DNA of 64,000 nucleotides from Fasciola hepatica (taxonomy: Eukaryota; Platyhelminthes; Trematoda; Plagiorchiida; Fasciolidae), in the NCBI GenBank assembly GCA_948099385.1, contig CANUEZ040000196.1, forward strand, positions 231,001-295,000, in the 5' to 3' direction. The notes below the pieces were generated by a model. That model was not told the DNA's origin. It ran no database searches and was given only the letters and a program-made list of their open reading frames with translations. A program made the position numbers and the translations under genes. Below are positions 63,801 through 64,000 of this stretch, piece after piece (position 1 is the first letter of the stretch; the number at the start of each line of letters is the position of its first letter).

Positions 63801-64000
63801 AACACTGAACTGACCATTGAAAATGATGGAAGCACCGTACAGCTGTTTGATCCGCTAAGGGAATCATGAGCATTGCACATGGACAGAGCCCACACGGGGA
63901 CACGAACAAGGGTTGGGGTGAACGAATGTCAGTCGAACACCAAAACCATAAGTCTATCTGATATGTGTCTCAACGCTTTGTTCAACATGTACACTACATG
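57900..64000 (-). repeat. Higher-order repeat region with 6- and 8-unit offsets, open at the right edge
   Basis: The marker ACCAGTGAGATTGATTGAAA occurs at about 59,567 and 62,962, and CCGCGTAGGGAATCTTAATC at about 60,031 and 63,428, an 8-unit offset. The marker AAGCCAAGGCATTATCATAT occurs at about 58,602, 61,149 and 61,997, offsets of 6 and 2 units. ACCATAAGTCTATCTGATAT occurs at about 58,848, 60,546, 61,393, 62,241 and 63,943. The pattern continues beyond the window. Confidence 0.85.

Larger units (their letters stand above)
14400..64000 (-). repeat. Satellite array, unit about 425 bp, 116 periods plus a partial copy
   Basis: The block starting CCTATGTTCCATCAC recurs from about 14,400 to 63,658 in one orientation. 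The mean spacing is 424.6 bp, and the last copy is cut by the window edge. Units are mostly near-identical, with single-base changes and 1-6 bp indels (for example a 2-bp loss in the AATCCCCACACAG block). Some variants lie at 35,443, 37,141 and 39,263, where CACGGGGACACGAAC is shortened to CACGGATTCGAAC. The strand is given as minus because the tRNA-like promoter and hammerhead-like segment read in that direction. No other element interrupts the array. The unit was not recognised as a named satellite; its layout resembles the schistosome Sm-alpha family. Coding function is very unlikely. Confidence 0.97.

Noticed and set aside
14423..63895. Well over a hundred similar open frames in the array (minus-strand 68, 79 and 140 residues; plus-strand 62 and 82 residues)
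   Set aside because: They are the same repeat read in several overlapping frames on both strands. They run across the tRNA-like and hammerhead-like parts, are broken by 1-2 bp indels from unit to unit, and show no domain or signal sequence. They are by-products of a repeat with few stops.
14400..64000. CRISPR-like or minisatellite array
   Set aside because: The whole 425-bp unit repeats without short repeats and unique spacers, and the surrounding content is eukaryotic.

Overview
The window looks like eukaryotic repeat-rich, non-genic DNA, most likely from a trematode (fluke, schistosome-like). The reasons are a mixture of decayed CR1-like non-LTR, BEL/Pao, Gypsy and Penelope-like retroelements of the kinds common in fluke genomes, followed by a tandem satellite whose unit pairs a tRNA-like RNA polymerase III promoter with a hammerhead-ribozyme-like segment. 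That pairing is the layout known for the schistosome Sm-alpha family. The assignment is an inference from content; no species-specific marker was recognised and no intact host gene was found.

Layout. Positions 1 to about 14,400 are a graveyard of broken retroelements in single-copy-looking, AT-rich sequence: a non-LTR reverse transcriptase relic (866-1640, minus), a BEL/Pao RNase H-region relic (3936-4148, plus), a second non-LTR reverse transcriptase relic (5700-6155, plus) inside a pyrimidine-biased stretch, a Gypsy-type Gag-protease relic (7492-8554, plus) with a possible LTR in front, a Penelope-like fragment (8880-9350, minus), and a longer Penelope-like relic in the opposite orientation (about 10,040-12,106, plus) with reverse transcriptase and GIY-YIG endonuclease parts. 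All carry stops or frameshifts, and none can encode a working protein.

From about 14,400 to the right edge (64,000) the window is one uninterrupted head-to-tail array of a unit of about 425 bp: 116 full periods plus a partial last copy. Read on the minus strand, each unit has a variable 5' segment, A-box-like and B-box-like pol III promoter elements about 48 bp apart, a 47-nt segment arranged like a type I hammerhead ribozyme, a T4 run that could terminate pol III, and about 250 bp of further conserved sequence including a TTTCGC hexamer triplet. The hammerhead-like segment keeps stem I, a palindromic minimal stem III and a legal cleavage triplet, but two core guanines thought essential for catalysis are replaced by cytosine in every copy I read. 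The array is therefore probably descended from a self-cleaving, pol III-transcribed satellite whose ribozyme was lost before or during amplification. Blocks of 2, 5, 6, 8 and about 10 units recur as higher-order repeats, showing that it expanded by segmental duplication or unequal exchange. The many short open frames in the array are by-products of the repeat and not genes.
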